DNA from: JADFUS01 sp964600025 | GTDB lineage: Bacteria; Bacteroidota; Bacteroidia; Bacteroidales; Rikenellaceae | DNA: 64,000 nt | Assembly (NCBI GenBank): GCA_964600025.1 | Contig: CAZRHJ010000001.1 | Span: forward strand, 98,319-162,318 | Reading direction: 5' to 3' | Shown here: positions 62,628 to 64,000 of the stretch, piece by piece | Numbering within the stretch: the first letter of the stretch is position 1 | Layout: each line of letters begins with the position of its first letter | Notes under the pieces: model-generated | Seen by the model: the letters and a program-made list of their open reading frames with translations, nothing else | Database searches by the model: none | What the model was told of the DNA's origin: nothing | Made by a program: the position numbers and the translations under genes

Positions 62628-63728
62628 ATGGATAATTTTCAAAAGATACACATTGAGGGTAAAGATTATTTCATTATAGACTCAATTCAAAATTTAAGAG
62701 CTGAAGACAGTTTTATTTACAGAAAAAATAAACTGCGAATGTTCAAAGGAAATGGCGAGGCAAGAAAATATGTAGGTAGTTATTTAGGTACTAATGGAGA
62801 AAGATTAAATGATTTTTTTGAGTATAAAGATTGGGGTAAAGGAATTGAAGATGGGGAAAGAGTTTATACCCCAATTCAACAAGACAGCTGTTTCTTTAGT
62901 AAGTCTAACTTACTAAAATATATGTATGATGCAAGAATTGAGTATCAAAAACAGGAACAAATATATAATTCTGATATAAGTGAATTTTATACCAATAATT
63001 TAGAAAGTATTACCGCACTAGAACAGGAAAAAATATTTTTCAGTATATACGATGTGTCTGATTTAACAGATAATAATTTAAGTCGAGCTTATATTCGTTC
63101 TGATGAATCTATTTGGGATATTTGGAGAAAATTAGTTTTGCCTAAAATTAGTTATCTTTCAATACTTAAACTGTTACCTGTTATTGGCAATAAAGAAAAT
63201 CAAAAGCCTTTGTTTTATTTTAGAATCTTATTAGACTATCAGTTTAGGTCTATTGTACATCCCAAATTAATTGGAACTACGGCAGAAATAGAAGTTATAG
63301 CGAAAGATAAACGAGAAAAAGTAAAGTCAGTCAATAGGCAGGGAGCTGACCAATATCGTAAAAAAGTCATTGAGCATATGCCTCAGTGTCCTTTTACAAA
63401 AATTTCAGATGAAAAATTACTTATTGCTAGTCATATTAAACCTTATCGAATTTGTATAAAAGAGGGAAGAGATGATCAAGCCATAGACTACTTAAATGGG
63501 TTAGCTCTAACTCCAACCTATGATAAATTATTTGACCAAGGGTATATTACATTCAAAGATAATGGAGACTTGATTTGTGGAACATTACTTTCTCCATACA
63601 CGTGGGAACGCTTAAACATTAACCCAACAGCAAAAAATAATTTAAGAATTTTCCCCGAAAACAGAGAAGAGTATTTGGATTATCACAGAAAGTTTGTGTT
63701 TCAAGATGATATTAACGACTTGATTTAA
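62628..63728 (+). CDS. HNH-family type II restriction endonuclease
   Basis: The 366-residue protein has a C-terminal HNH-type domain: YRKKVIEHMPQCPFTKISDEKLLIASHIKPYRIC, then YLNGLALTPTYDKLFDQGYITF and NLRIFPENREEYLDYH. This text is common to HNH restriction enzymes encoded next to C5 methyltransferases. The N-terminal 200 residues should recognise DNA and are less conserved. The gene starts 3 bases after the methyltransferase stop, so the pair is one operon. Confidence 0.87.
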   Translation: MDNFQKIHIEGKDYFIIDSIQNLRAEDSFIYRKNKLRMFKGNGEARKYVGSYLGTNGERLNDFFEYKDWGKGIEDGERVYTPIQQDSCFFSKSNLLKYMYDARIEYQKQEQIYNSDISEFYTNNLESITALEQEKIFFSIYDVSDLTDNNLSRAYIRSDESIWDIWRKLVLPKISYLSILKLLPVIGNKENQKPLFYFRILLDYQFRSIVHPKLIGTTAEIEVIAKDKREKVKSVNRQGADQYRKKVIEHMPQCPFTKISDEKLLIASHIKPYRICIKEGRDDQAIDYLNGLALTPTYDKLFDQGYITFKDNGDLICGTLLSPYTWERLNINPTAKNNLRIFPENREEYLDYHRKFVFQDDINDLI

Positions 63729-63864
63729 AATCCCAACTTAACTAATTGGTTGATTATTAGATTATTATCAAAATACTATTATTCGTTGTAGATATGTATA
63801 CAGTAAAGAGATTTTGTTTTGTATACTGTTGATAATCAATATGATACAAAAGCAAATTCTCAAA

Positions 63865-63879
63865 CCTCTCTCTCCGCCA
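63865..63879 (+). other. 15-base copy of the tRNA-Ser 3' end (att-like, inverted)
   Basis: CCTCTCTCTCCGCCA equals the last 15 bases of the tRNA-Ser(UGA) gene (54675-54689, minus), CCA included, but lies on the opposite strand. It runs into a TCCGCC-AAAC-GGCGGA hairpin. Such fragments usually mark att sites of tRNA-targeting elements. Confidence 0.45.
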
Positions 63880-63896
63880 AACGGCGGAAGTCGAAA

Positions 63897-63928
63897 AAAT
63901 GAGGTAGTTGTCGTAACTATCTCATTTT
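63897..63928. terminator. Terminator-like hairpin near the right end
   Basis: AAATGAGGTAGTT / AACTATCTCATTT forms a 13-bp stem with one wobble pair and a 5-base loop, with A- and T-runs on both sides. No gene is seen after it. From 63729 to 64000 only this hairpin and the att-like 15-mer stand out. Confidence 0.65.
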
Positions 63929-64000
63929 CATTTATATACGGTCGTATAATGGATCAATCCAGAAAATAGGTGGAGCAAAATAATTATGCAAAAAGTTTAG

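Noticed and set aside
1..64000. Genetic code change (TAG or TGA reassigned) as explanation for the stops
   Set aside because: Many intact genes here end in TGA or TAG at conserved lengths, so a general reassignment is not supported; local suppression remains possible.

Overview
The window is from a member of the Bacteroidales (phylum Bacteroidota). Several signs agree: promoters with the phylum's TAnnTTTG -7 element (for example 13176, 51212, 54849, 61101), a CTnDOT-type conjugation operon (traA to traQ), RteC, DUF1896, DUF3872 and DUF3873 proteins, fimbrillin-like lipoproteins, and a tyrosine integrase of the Bacteroides conjugative-transposon class. Only about 54.6-57.2 kb looks like ordinary chromosome: tRNA-Ser(UGA), a lipoprotein, grpE and dnaJ. 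Nearly all the rest is accessory DNA.

Region 1 (1-1.3 kb): the end of an AbiEii-type toxin gene and a gene resembling a class III nucleotide cyclase, closed by a strong terminator. Region 2 (1.3-54.4 kb) is one integrative and conjugative element (ICE). Its left arm, on the minus strand, has a large methylase-helicase split by an amber codon, DUF1896, topB, two small genes and a DUF4099/DUF3945 protein. Divergent to these is rteC, then a wrecked SLOG/DUF1273 gene. A captured defence block follows (13.2-23.0 kb): XRE regulator, hsdM-hsdS-hsdR, a membrane protein, an ImmA/IrrE peptidase, a beta-family protein and an sce7726-type nuclease-like protein. Next come the mobilization genes mobC (frameshifted), mobB and mobA, a probable oriT region with iterons, and the tra operon from traA to traQ (27.4-43.2 kb). 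traJ has an opal codon, and a fimbria-like cluster sits between traO and traQ. The right arm holds a DNA methylase, an AAA ATPase, a ParA module with AATATTAG repeats, a ParB-like gene, many small genes, a possible deaminase-fold protein, a RhuM-like protein and the integrase.

Region 3 (57.5-63.9 kb) is a second, smaller mobile region. It has a filamentous-phage II/X-type replication protein, three small proteins, a caspase-like protein translationally coupled to a frameshifted XerC-like integrase, and a type II restriction-modification pair (HTH-fused C5 methyltransferase plus HNH endonuclease). A 15-base copy of the tRNA-Ser 3' end lies inverted at 63865.

The ICE carries a complete conjugation gene set, but three of its large transfer genes (helicase, coupling protein, TraJ) are each interrupted by a single change. 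Either the element is decaying or the assembly has errors. Two regulatory themes recur: a 10-bp-period TAmGTCA iteron array in both divergent control regions (11.5 and 27.1 kb), and a leader made of a hairpin plus an ACCACTAAAATCC box in front of several modules.
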